Shown piece by piece: positions 34,957 to 45,100 of a stretch of DNA of 64,000 nucleotides. Below the pieces are notes generated by a model. The model was not told the origin of the DNA. It made no database searches and worked only from the letters and a program-made list of their open reading frames with translations. Made by a program: the position numbers and the translations under genes. Each line of letters starts with the position of its first letter. Within the stretch, counting starts at the first letter, position 1. This DNA is from Euglena gracilis (Eukaryota > Euglenida > Euglenophyceae > Euglenales). The DNA lies in assembly GCA_039621445.1 (NCBI GenBank), contig CP154956.1, positions 52,417,625 to 52,481,624 on the forward strand, written 5' to 3'.

Positions 34957-36502
34957 TGTGTGTGTGTGTGTGTGTGTGGAGGGGGGTCCAGTTTGGCGTG
35001 CGCGTTTCTTCAAATAAAACAAATTCATGTTGGGAAGAAGGCAAAATAAATCTGACACACCTGTTGGAACCAATCAGCTCCTTTGAGCAAAAGCCTGGCG
35101 GATTTGAGATTTGAAGGGCTTGGGGTTCCGTCCATACTCTAATTATACAGCCGTGGAAAAACTGCATTTTGCCAGAGAAGTTGCATTTTTTGATGGGAAA
35201 GATGCCGGTGGCCTTCAGGTAAAATCGTTGCTGTGTTCTGTGATTCTTGCGTGCTGCGCGATAGAAGACTGGGAGGGGCAGCGGGAGACACACCGACAGA
35301 AACACAACACAGCACACGCATGCACGCACGCACGCACGCATGCACGCACACACGCACGCACGCACGCGCGCGCGCACACACACACACACACACACTCACT
35401 TACCACTCACACACCAGAACAATGGGCTTGTGCCCACACTTCTGGAAGTGGCGGAGGATCATGATCTGCAGCAGCGAACCGACGTGGAGGCTGTCCGCCG
35501 TGGCGTCAAATCCCAAATACGCCACGACAGGTCCCTCCTGCAGCTTTTTGTCGAGGCCTGTGTTGGGCGAGATGAGCGCCTGGGTCTCGATATTGGTGAC
35601 GTGCATGGGTTTAGTATCAGGGGTTTTTTTAAGACCAGGGGGGTGCCCCCCACCCACCCACCCCCTGCCTGGAGGGGCCCCGGGGGGGGGTCTCGGGGGA
35701 CCCACTCTCTTTTCCCTGAAAATGGCCAAAAAATCGTGGAAAATGCTAAAAATAGCACCCTTTTCAAAAATTTTCGGCGCCGAAAAGTATACCCCCCAGG
35801 GGGAGGGGGCTCAGCCGGACCCACCCACCCCCCCCCCGGCTGGGGGGTCCAAGGCTAAAAACAGGCTTCTTTTTAAGACCCCGGGGGGGGGAGGGGGGGG
35901 GTCCCCCCCACCCACCCAGGGTGGCGCGGGACCCCCGGGGGGGGGGGGGGGGCGGAGACCCCCCCAAAATCGGGCCCGTTAAAGGCAATTTTCAAAAAAT
36001 TTCGGCGCTTCGCGCCGAAAAGGTATACCCAGCGCCTCCGGCGCGGGACCCCCCCCCCCGGGGGGGGGGGGGCCGTCCCGCCCCCACCCACCCCCCCCCC
36101 CCCCTCCCCCGGGGGGGGGGGGGGGGTCAAGTGACTTAAAAAGAAGCCTGGCTAAAAAAAACCCCTGGCTAATATGGGGAAATTGCCATTCCGAGGGCAG
36201 CGAAGAGGTGCCATGACCACTCCACGACATGGCACACCGGCCGCATCGGTGAGCTGATGCAAGAAGCCCCGCTGTGAAAGAGTCTTCAGAAAGCTGGACT
36301 CGAACTCAGCGGGAAGCTGCAAGCAAAGAGGCAGTGATTGAATGGATCCCTGGACCGGACTGGTTTAACGCCACCAACAGACAACTACCACAGACAAAAT
36401 GCACACCTCTGGGGGGCCATCTACGACAACGTCCAGCTGTTCCCCATTGGTAGCAGCCATTGCCATGCCATCTGCTGCACACAAAGCGACATGCACCGGT
36501 CC
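30455..36502 (-). CDS. tyrS: Tyrosyl-tRNA synthetase, organellar type, copy B
   Basis: Class I TyrRS of bacterial type that charges tRNA-Tyr. Exons: 36,502-36,407; 36,316-36,238; 35,557-35,415; 34,756-34,645; 33,875-33,775; 33,032-32,899; 32,495-32,425; 32,321-32,147; 31,664-31,436; 30,698-about 30,455. In order they give [19 protein letters not shown], the HIGH-like [69 protein letters not shown], the KMGKT loop, the anticodon-recognition helices and a C-terminal S4-like domain ([20 protein letters not shown]). Introns mix GT-AG (36,406; 36,236; 35,414; 32,898; 32,146; 31,435 starts) with three nonconventional ones. All joins are in frame. The stop codon was not pinned: the frame stays open past the GC-rich exon. 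Confidence 0.93.
32322..32424 (-). other. Nonconventional intron, TyrRS (VELG/RKAAG junction)
   Basis: The intron starts GCCCAGGGCG and ends CCCTGACGGG. At 103 nt it is the shortest such intron in the window. Excision gives [16 protein letters not shown]. Confidence 0.87.
33033..33774 (-). other. Nonconventional intron, TyrRS ([11 protein letters not shown] junction)
   Basis: The intron starts ACTCAGGG and ends CTCTGCGGTT, with CAG at +4 and CTG at -8. It is 742 nt long. Excision gives [16 protein letters not shown]. Confidence 0.85.
33876..34644 (-). other. Nonconventional intron, TyrRS (SRVF/HQFLDFG junction)
   Basis: The intron starts GGCCAGGCCCG and ends GGCCTGAGTGT, with CAG at +4, CTG at -8 and CAGGCC/GGCCTG complementary. 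It is 769 nt long. Excision joins TTC C to AT CAG TTC in frame. Confidence 0.88.
34860..34979. repeat. (GT)n microsatellite with GTGA leader
   Basis: A GTGA run passes into about 50 GT units with one CT interruption, inside the GT-AG intron of TyrRS (34,757-35,414). A CG-rich ACGC/ACAC tract at 35,310-35,400 lies at the other end of the same intron. Confidence 0.95.
35618..36167. mobile_element. Outer hAT-type element, carrying a nested copy
   Basis: The ends CAGGGGTTTTTTTAAG and CTAAAAAAAACCCCTG are imperfect inverted repeats. The flanking octamers TTTAGTAT and GCTAATAT agree at five of eight. It is about 253 bp once the nested element and its duplication are removed. It lies inside the GT-AG intron of TyrRS (35,558-36,237). 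Confidence 0.7.
35862..36150. mobile_element. Nested hAT-type element (289 bp), perfect 8-bp duplication
   Basis: The perfect inverted ends CAGGCTTCTTTTTAAG and CTTAAAAAGAAGCCTG are flanked by GCTAAAAA on both sides (35,854-35,861 and 36,151-36,158). The interior is alternating C and G runs plus the hairpin CGGCGCTTCGCGCCG at 36,003-36,017. Confidence 0.93.
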
Positions 36503-38283
36503 CTGCGATGAAAAAATGAAAAAAGAACGGTGGGAAACTTGGACCATTCCACTGCATTTCAGAGGCCACCCTCCACTTTCAAAATCCCAGCCGGCATTTT
36601 TCAAGAATCACTCCCCCACTTTCAACTCCCGCCGAGGGGGGGGGGGTCCATCGCTGTGACCACTTAGGCCAAAACGGATCAAAATCAATGGGGTTTGACC
36701 AAAAATTTCGGCGGCTTCGGCACTGGGTGGCCACTTTTGGTCGTTCCAGGCTGACCCCACCTGGGGGAGGGAGGGGACTGAAAAACCAGTCAATCACTCT
36801 GAAAGAAAAACCAATCGGGGGCGGGGGGGGGGGGTGGACCCACCTAAAAAAAAGTGGATGCCTCAAGCTTGGTTTGGAATGGAATGAACGACCCAGGTGA
36901 TATTTTTATCCTAAAAGTATCCTTCGCTTCACCACCTCTGGTGCAATGGTGGGACAAACCACCACACAAATGGAGATCAAAGCTGCATATCAAGCGGGTG
37001 GGTGTTAGGCATTGCAGGTCCCACACAAACAAATATAATGGGGAAGGAGTAACACAAGCCAGTGGCAGGGCACAGGGGGGGGGTTTGATATTGGACCCCT
37101 TCGGAAAAATTGCAGAAGAATTGCGGAAATTGCGGCTTTGGGAATTAACTTCTGCTGGAGGGGACTTAGAAAAATTTGCCACATGTGGTCATTTTGCCAT
37201 TGATATAAATTTCATTATTCACGTCCCCCCCCCCCAACAAAAGAGTCCAAAAACATGACTTTTGTAATTTGGGAACATGCTGGTTCTGGAAATATAACAT
37301 TTCATGGTGAAAAATCCCCCCCAAAAATGGCAAAAATTGACGAAAACTTTGGCAATATATATCAATCCCCCCCTGGTGGCAAGGGGTGAGACACCTGTGG
37401 GGTGACCATTCCAAACCGTCGTGACAGCATCGCAGCACCTGAGGTGGGAGCAGAGACGTGGCAAAGTGGTCAACAGACAACCTGCGATGGCAAATCACCA
37501 AACTCATTGCATACTCTTCATCTTTGACCTTTCGATGGCGTCACTTTTGAAACTGGACAATTCGTTGCCAATAAAAGGGTTTGGAATCTGGACTTCTTTT
37601 TTGTGCTGGTGTGCCTGCGGACTGACTCCATATATCTCTGACAGCCTCCTTGCACGCACAGAGACACGCCTGCCACAAAGGGTACAAACAGGGAGATCAG
37701 CAGGTTGAAAGTGATGGACTCCGGCATCGTGTGCAGGGGAAGGCTCCTTCCGGGTAGCACCGCCCCTCGCCCCCTCAGGCCCTGTTCTCGGGAGGAGCCC
37801 CGGCGGCGGCACCGCTCCGGGAGTGGCCACTGGGGGGCGGCGGCCAGGAGCCTGCGACAGGCCAGCCGGCAGCGCTGGCAGCCCTGGGCGGGGAAACACG
37901 CTGTCAACACGACAGATACCACAGCCACCCGGAATGGCACGCTGAATGCCGCCATGAGCGGCAAAACCGGCCCTGTTCCTTAAAAAGGGCTGGACCCCAA
38001 GAGGTCGGAGATGCCGGGATATCCATCTGCTGTGGCTGGGAAGTATTTGCAAGTGATCCCCACACCTGCGTCCGCCCCAACTCCTTTTTCTCCAGAAGAC
38101 GCTTTCTCGAGAAAAACCACGGGCTGGGCGATGTCCTACCCGCCAGAATCAAACCAGAAACTTCTGATCGCCCAAATTGAACCAATTGCCAACCAGCCTC
38201 CCCCTTCCCACAGGTTGACTGATCCCCACACAAACACCAGTGAGCAGGAACGACGCGGGGGGGTGGGGGGGCAGCGCACAGAC

Positions 38284-39191
38284 CCGGGGGCAGCCACGGG
38301 GCGGTGGGGGTCCGGGAGGCGGCCGGGGCCAGGCGGGGGGCCACGAAGGCCCCGGTGGCAGCCCGCCCTGCGGTGGGGGCCGCGGCGGCCAGCAGGACGG
38401 CGAGGCCCAGGGCCAGCGCCACGGCCGCGGCGGGGCCTGCGGGGTGGGGCAGGGGAGGGGGAACGCAACACGGACAACAAGGTTTTTTTTAAGGACCCCC
38501 CGGGGGGGTCCAGAAAAACAGCCACAGTGCACACAGGGGGGGTCCAGCCTCCGGCTGGCAAAAAAGCTGCTGGCTGGAAACGAGCTGCTGGCTGAACCCC
38601 CCCCCCCGGGGGGACAGGGGGGAGGGGGGGTCCGGGGCTGGAGGGGGCTGTGTTGGGCTGGGTCGATGAAAAACAAAATCCTCCAAAAACATTTTTGCCT
38701 TCTTGATGCTAGATCAATGCTGGATCGGGACTGGAGGAACACCCTACTTACCGAATCATGCGACTCATGCAGGGATAGGTGAGCTGGGCAGCCTAGTTGG
38801 CTGGCCAGCCTGCGGCCGGCTCGCCGGCCTCCGGCTGGGCTGGACCCAACTTTATTTCACTCGACACCCCGGGGGGCTCCCAGCCCGAATTTGGGCTGCT
38901 GGCTGGCTGGACCCCCCCCCACCTACGGGGGATGGGGTCCCCTCCGGCTTAAGAAACCCCCTGACGGACAACACAAAAAACAAACACACAAATTTGCAAA
39001 AAAAAACACAAAAAAAATGAAAAAACGCACGTTTGTGTTTTCTGCCCCGGCTCTCCCACCAACAGACACGGGGGTCCACAGGGCAGGGAGGAAATGACAC
39101 GGGTGGCAACAGGCACACCGCTGGGCCGGGAGGGTGGTGGCCCCGGCGGATGATGTACAGCGCCGCCCAGAAGGCAGCGTCGGCTGTCCAT
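38284..39191 (-). CDS. Candidate start and targeting-presequence exons of TyrRS
   Basis: Two exons join in frame. The first runs from ATG at 39,191 to 39,119 and begins MDSRRCLLGGAV. The second runs 38,436-38,284 and encodes a long hydrophobic core (VALALGLAVLLAAAA) followed by an Ala/Pro-rich stretch (GAFVAPRLAPAASRT). The intron between (38,437-39,118) is GT-AG and contains the element at 38,478-38,963. A third GC-rich exon from 37,883 downwards could follow in the frame GLPALPAGLSQAPG, or in another frame that encodes the membrane-like segment ITFNLLISLFVPFVAGVSL. A signal peptide plus an Ala/Pro-rich linker fits a euglenid plastid presequence. The linkage to TyrRS exon 36,502 is inferred from order, strand and phase only. 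Confidence 0.45.
38478..38963. mobile_element. hAT-type non-autonomous element (486 bp), perfect 8-bp duplication
   Basis: The ends are CAAGGTTTTTTTTAAGG (CAGGG in copy A) and CTTAAGAAACCCCCTG, flanked by ACGGACAA at 38,470-38,477 and 38,964-38,971. The interior has CTGGCTGG repeats, C/G runs and ACTTTATTTCACTCG. It is related to 39,258-39,662 and 23,754-24,156. Confidence 0.92.
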
Positions 39192-39257
39192 GTGAAGAGC
39201 CTGCGGAAAAAATGCACAACTGTATCTGCATTGGGTTCCCCTTTCCCGTGGTGCAGT

Positions 39258-39662
39258 CTGGGGTTTTCTTAAGGACCCCCCCTCGGAGGTCCAGCCTCCG
39301 GCTGGCAAAAAAGCTGCTGGCTGGAAATGAGCTGCTGGCTGGACCCCCCCCCCCCGGGGGGGACAGGGGGGGGGCTGGAGGGGGGGGGTGGGCTGGGCTG
39401 GGCCGACGAAAAACAAATTTTTCTAAACCATTTTTGCCTTCTCAACATTTTGATGGATGGAGCTAGATCAAGGCTGGGGGGCTGTGATGGAGGAAGCTGT
39501 GATGAGGGAAAAAAATGCAGGGATAGGTGAGCTGGGCAGCCCAGTTGGCTGGCCAGCCTGCGGCCGGCCCGAATTTGGGCTGCTGGCTGGATTTGAGCTG
39601 CTGGCTGGCTGGACCCCCCCCCCCCAGGGGATGGGGTCCCCTCCGGCTTAAGAAAACCCCTG
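39258..39662. mobile_element. hAT-type non-autonomous element (405 bp)
   Basis: The ends are CTGGGGTTTTCTTAAGG and CTTAAGAAAACCCCTG. The flanking octamers GGTGCAGT and GGTACCGT agree at six of eight. It shares long blocks (GGGATAGGTGAGCTGGGCAG, GGCCAGCCTGCGGCCGGC) with the element at 38,478. Confidence 0.82.
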
Positions 39663-39670
39663 GGTACCGT

Positions 39671-40194
39671 CCATAGGTTTGTGTGTGTTCCGCGCGATGT
39701 TGAGGTCCTGTGTTGCAGCTTAGTTGAATGAAATGCTTCAAAAATCGGCTTGGTTGGATCAGGTGCTGTCAATTTTCGTAACCAAATCGTCGTTGAAATT
39801 TGTTTTTGCACCCTGATCGCCCTTTCCGGAAACCTAACGGCGGCCTGAAATCAACACAATCCGACTTCCAGGAGGGCCCTGCCTGTACAACTTTAAGACA
39901 CTAAATTCAGGCCCTGCGCACTGATGAGGATGGAAACAAAAATTGTGATAGGGCAAGACCACTCAAGATGGTGAAAATCACCCAAACTAAATTTAATAAA
40001 AAAGCTAAATAAAAAAGATAAAAGATGGGTCAAATTGGACAAAATTGGCCAAAGCTGACCTGAGGTGGCCAAAGAAAGGTCCGAAATTTCCCAAAGCTAT
40101 TCAAAATGCAACAAGGACCATCCCAGTTGGGGGGGGGTTGCCCACTTTAAGGGAGGAAATTTAGGAACCCAGGAGGGTGCGCACTTATCCGGTG
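39671..40194. other. No gene seen
   Basis: AT-rich sequence with short chance frames only. Confidence 0.5.
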
Positions 40195-40202
40195 GTGTGC
40201 GT

Positions 40203-40508
40203 CAGGCTTCTTTTTAAGACCCCCCGGGGGGGGGAGGGGGGGTCCCCCCCCCACCCACCCAGGGTGGCGCGGGCCCCCCTGGGGGGGGGGGGGGGCGGGG
40301 ACCCCCCAAAATCGGGCCCGCTAAAGGCAATTTTCAAAAATTTTCGGCGCTTTGCGCCGAAAAGGTATACCCGGCGCCTCCGGCGCGGGGCCCCCCCCCT
40401 GGGGGGGGGGTCCGGCCCGGACCCCCCTGGGGGGGGTCCGGCCCGGACCCACCCACCCATCCCCCCTCCCGGGGGGGGGGGGGGTCAGGTGACTTAAAAA
40501 GAAGCCTG
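40203..40508. mobile_element. hAT-type element (306 bp), same family as 35,862
   Basis: The perfect inverted ends CAGGCTTCTTTTTAAG and CTTAAAAAGAAGCCTG are flanked by GTGTGCGT and ATGTGCGT (seven of eight). The interior hairpin CGGCGCTTTGCGCCG differs by one base from that of the nested copy. Confidence 0.92.
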
Positions 40509-41180
40509 ATGTGCGTAATTAGGATGGTGTGCGCTCAGGGAGGGTTTACATTCCCACCCTTGCAGCCAGCGTCAGTTGTTCCACAATCTTCACAGGGCGC
40601 TCAAAAACTACACTATCAATTTTTATTGTCCTATTCTTAATGCAAAATATGCTTTAGAAACAGCAAAAAAAAACCAGAACAGCAGAACAAAAATAAAACA
40701 GCAAACTGGGAACTGCCCAGGAAAAAAAGCTGGATGGACCATGTCCCAGGGCGAACCCTAGCCAGCTGTGCAGTTGCAATGCCCACTCTTGGGGGATCAA
40801 TATTTTGGTTCCGAAATTTTCTCTGCTTCGCGCTGAAAACAGAGCACACCCCCAGACCACTCCCTCTGATCATTGATCCTCTGATTTTGATTCAGAACCC
40901 AAATTAAAACAATTGGAAAAATGGGGGAAAAAGACAAAAGAAGGCAGAAAGGGGCCTGGACCTCTGGCCAGAGGGGTTTTCAAGGTTGGAAACCCCACAG
41001 GGGGGGGAGGGGCGGGCTGAGTGGGTACCACCTGGAGTAGCCAGCGGGCAACCACCACAAGCCAGCATCTCTTTCCCAGCAACCCCAGCCAAGCTGTGGA
41101 CTCCCCCCCCCCGGAGGAGTCCACGGCATTTGTCCGGTTCCCAGTTCATTTGCGTGAAAACCCAAACGTTTTTGGCCTGG

Positions 41181-41863
41181 ACGTAAATCACGTACAATCA
41201 CGTACAATCACGTACAATCACGAAAAATCGTGTGAAATTACATGTGGGATTTTCCACAGTCAGCACATGAATAAAAAACCCTGGCTGTTCTGGAACAACG
41301 TGAGCTGGACATGTCATCATTTCAGTGAATTTTGAACATTCCATGCAATTGCACTCTGAAAAGGGACAAAATATGATACTATACTATACAAATACTTGTG
41401 GAAGTTGGGGAATCTAACTCAGCATGACATACTCAAAAGAGATCACACCAGAATGCTGACCTGTGTGAGCAAAAAACAGTCAGCCTTTTGCTATCTGAAT
41501 GCTTGTTAAATAAATCAAATGTTCAGTGCCATGTCCTGTCGAAAACGCTGGCAAGTCGAGAAAAAAAGGTGATAAAATTTCTCTCTCCTTTTTTCAGGAA
41601 GACTAGGTTGAAGGCAAGTGCATTGGAAGATTTCATTTTGGCAGCCAATGGTGTGACATGGACTGATTCCAATGGGCATGTCATAATCCACGTGCAGCTT
41701 GGATGCTCAGGAGATATTTTTGTGGTTGCCACCATTCAACTGGAGCGCAAAGGAAAGAATCTTGGGGCAGCAATCATTGATACACGTGATTGACGTGATT
41801 TTACGTGATTTACATGATCCTCCAAAAATGGATTTCTAACGTGATTTTACGTGATTTTATGTG
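41181..41863. mobile_element. Candidate element with repeated ACGTAAAATC inverted ends
   Basis: The left side 41,181-41,232 has ACGTAAATCACGTACAATC followed by two more CACGTACAATC units. The right side 41,781-41,863 has CACGTGATTGACGTGATTTT and further ACGTGATTTT units in opposite orientation. About 550 bp lie between, including an unrecognised plus-strand frame 41,488-41,793 (101 codons; ANGVTWTDSNGHVIIHVQ). No clear target duplication was found. Confidence 0.55.
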
Positions 41864-42159
41864 GCAGGTATATGAAAAATCCTGCTCAGCCCAACCAGGT
41901 CCAGTTGATTTTTTTGAAACTAACTGAAAAGCAGATGAAATGAGTGGCAAAATTCTTGGGGTGGGTGTCAAAATGCCAAGCGGAGTTGCTGCCGAAGACA
42001 CTACACCAAGCTGGAGTTGGGGGGGGGGGTGTCGCCGGGGTTTGGGTGTTGTTGAATCCCGTTGACCTTCATCCATCTACACTCAACGCTGCGGGGCAGT
42101 GACTCTAACACTCATCCCCTGACCCATTGCTGGCAGAGCCATTCTCTGAGCCCGCTGGG

Positions 42160-45100
42160 TCAGTCGGGGGACAGTCGGTCGAGGTCTGCAGAAAAGAGAA
42201 GCCCGAGGCCGCCCGGAGCCGCAGCTGTTCGAAGCGCGGCAGCTCCGCCTCCTCCGCTGCCAGGCGGACGTCCGGCAGGACGGGGTGGGGCAGCGCCAGG
42301 CGGATGCACTGCAGAAACAGCCCCCGGTGGCGGTCGGGGGCCGGGGCAGCGGTCGGCGCCGGGTCAGCGGGGGTCAGCGCTGCGTCGGCGGTCGCAGGGC
42401 CGGCTTCCCCGCAGGGGTTTTTTTAAGACCGGGGGGGGGGGGTGGGGGTCCCCCCACCCACCCACCCCCTGGCCCCCCCGGGGGGGGGGGGAGGGCGGGG
42501 GACCCCCCCAAAAATGGCCGAAAAATCGCGAAAAATGCTAAAAATAGCACTTTTCGGCGCTTTCGGCGCCGAAAAGTATATCCCATCCCCCCTCCGGGGG
42601 GGGGGGGGGCTCGGCCAGACCCACCCACCCTACCCCCCCCTCCCCACCCGGGGGTCCACGACTAAAAAATCCCCTGCTTCCCCGCCACTTGTCACGGCGT
42701 CGGCGGCGGGTTGGTCCGAGGGGCTGCAGTGGAGGTCGTCCCCCACGATGGGCTGGCAGAGAGAGGCGCAGTGGGGGCGGCGCTAGTGCTGTCGTCCGGT
42801 GTGGGGCCAAAGCCGCACGGTGGTGAGGCCCCCCTGGGCGGAGGGCGTGCGGCCACCCCGGTGGCTGGCCGGCCGCGAACCCGGGCCCAAGTCACTTCTG
42901 GCAACCCCTCTCACGACCTCGTCCACGGGGGGGGGGGGGATAGAAATTAGGCGTTTTGAATTGACCTCCGTTGTCACTTCGGGCGGCGTCGGCCAACCCA
43001 TCCCAGGGGGGAGTGGATTTCGGACCTGAAATTGGTTGGTACCCCCAACGAAACCCACCCCTCGTCTCAGTGAAGCAATGGAACCTTGACTCATTGGCCG
43101 GCTGGGCAACTGAACATTTTGGGGGACACCATCCGATTCGGCGTGGGCTCAAGCAACGGGATGGGTGCGGTGCAGCACCCGCAGCTCCGTCAGGCACGGC
43201 TTCCCATCCAACGGGGTGTCGATGGTGAGGTGGTCAGCCTGATGGGGGGGGGGCACTAGCCGGCACACCCTAATTGTGTTGGCGGTGTTGAACGCTTTTG
43301 GCTGTCGCCTTCCATCCTCACTATCGCCACCCATACCTTGACTGTGCTGCTTACAGACTTATCTTTTCCAGAGCACATTTGTATGGGCACTGCAACCCAC
43401 AATTTGGGCACTGAAAATTATCGGAGGGCGTTGAAATTATGGAGGGAGAATGCATGCAAACCATGGCAACCACTTCGCACCGGCGCACCTCCACCAGCCT
43501 CACCACAATGGCCCGGTACTCCTTCTCCACCCGGCGCTCTTCGAACGCGTGCTGGATGGCTGCGTTGGCGGTCTGCGTTTTGGCGATCAACACCGGCCCT
43601 GACACGCGCATGTCCAGCCGGTGCCGTGCCAACAGGGGGCTGGGGATCGGACTCTTGACGGAAGAGCTGAAGACCGCCAACAGCACGATTGCCGGGGCAG
43701 TCCTCAAGCAAAAAAAAAATCCTGTGTCAATACACTTCAACCGAAAAATAAGGATTTTGGCTGGGGAAATTTTTTGAAAATTACTTTGAGAAATGAACCC
43801 AAAATACATCATTTTTTTGATGGAAAACCACATTTCCCCCCAAAAAAATCTCCTAAATTATAGGGTTGAAAATTGTTAGTTATTAGGAGGGGGATCAAAA
43901 AAAATGCAGGTCAAAAAAAATGGGACCAAATTTTGGAGCATTCAAATTTTACTGAGAGTTTTTTCTCTTTGGAAATTTTTTGGGTTTTCAATGGCATTTT
44001 TTGCTTCAAAAAACTCTCAAAAAATTATTTGAGAAATAATGAAATCTTGGAAGGTGTGAAAAAAATGGGGTTTGGGGGTTTTTTGGGGGGGATCCCCTTT
44101 TCGGGTCCCAAAATAGGTCAAAAATTTTTGGGTTCCGAAATGGCCCAAAATGGCCAAGAATTTGGCCAAAGAAATTTGGCCAAATTTTGGCCAACTTTGA
44201 CAATTTTCCGTCTTTTGTTGCAACCTTGCACAACATTTTTGGTATTTTTTTTGGAGTCAAATTTGAAACCCGTAAAATTGTTCTCAAAATTTACATGTAA
44301 AATGTACAACTCACCAACATTCAACATTTACTTCTCTTGACTGTTTGATGTTTCAGTGAATGCAGTGCAATTTTCTATTCAGATTGTTCAGCGGTACTCT
44401 TCTTCTGTTGTAGTGATCTGTTCAAAAATAATTTTGTTGGGTTGAGGAAGCAGAAAACCGCTTCTTTGCATTCTCCTGTTTTTTTTTTTCACAGGGCTTT
44501 CCCCATTATCTCCAAATAACCCAGTATTTTCAACTAGACCTCTTCCAGAAACCTCAAAAAAACAGCCCTTTTTTTGGAAGCAGTTTTCCGCTTCCTCTTC
44601 CGTTTACAGAGCGGCAGATTTTTTGGGCAATTTACACAATGTGCAAGGGAGGGGGTTGGTCAATGACTAAATGATTGTTTGGGCTGGTTGCCAACTTCCA
44701 GGGAAGAGGGGAGAGGTAGGAAGGGGGGTGGAAAATAACGAAGGTCAAAAAAAGTGGACCAAAATTTGGCACAGTCAGAATTTTACTTGACAACTTTTCT
44801 CTTGGAAGTTTTTTGGATTTTCAATGGCTTTTTTGCTTCAAAAAACTTTCAAAAATAAATTGTTGGGAAAATGTTGAATTTTTGGAAGGTGTGAAAAAAA
44901 TGGGGTTTTGAGGGGTTTTTGGGGGGACCTCCCATATGGGTCCCAGAATGGGTCAAATAAACACCCGGCGCCGGAAAATTTTTTTCGGGTCCAGAAATTG
45001 GTGCTGGGGGGGGGGGGTGGTGCTTAAGGGGGCGGTCCTTAACTAAAAAAAAATCCCGTCCCTTATGGACCGCCCTGGCGATTGCTCTGAGAGATTCCCA

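Noticed and set aside
35558-36237. The outer element 35,618-36,167 as a second intron made of a transposon
   Set aside because: Excising it by the CAG/CTG rule puts the following TyrRS exon out of frame. A GT-AG intron (start GTGTGCC at 36,237, end CACAG at 35,558) gives [13 protein letters not shown] in frame, so the element is just cargo.
42783-42785. Genome-wide reassignment of TAG to glutamine
   Set aside because: Only one such codon was seen; the synthetase exons show no in-frame TAG. A point mutation or error is more likely.
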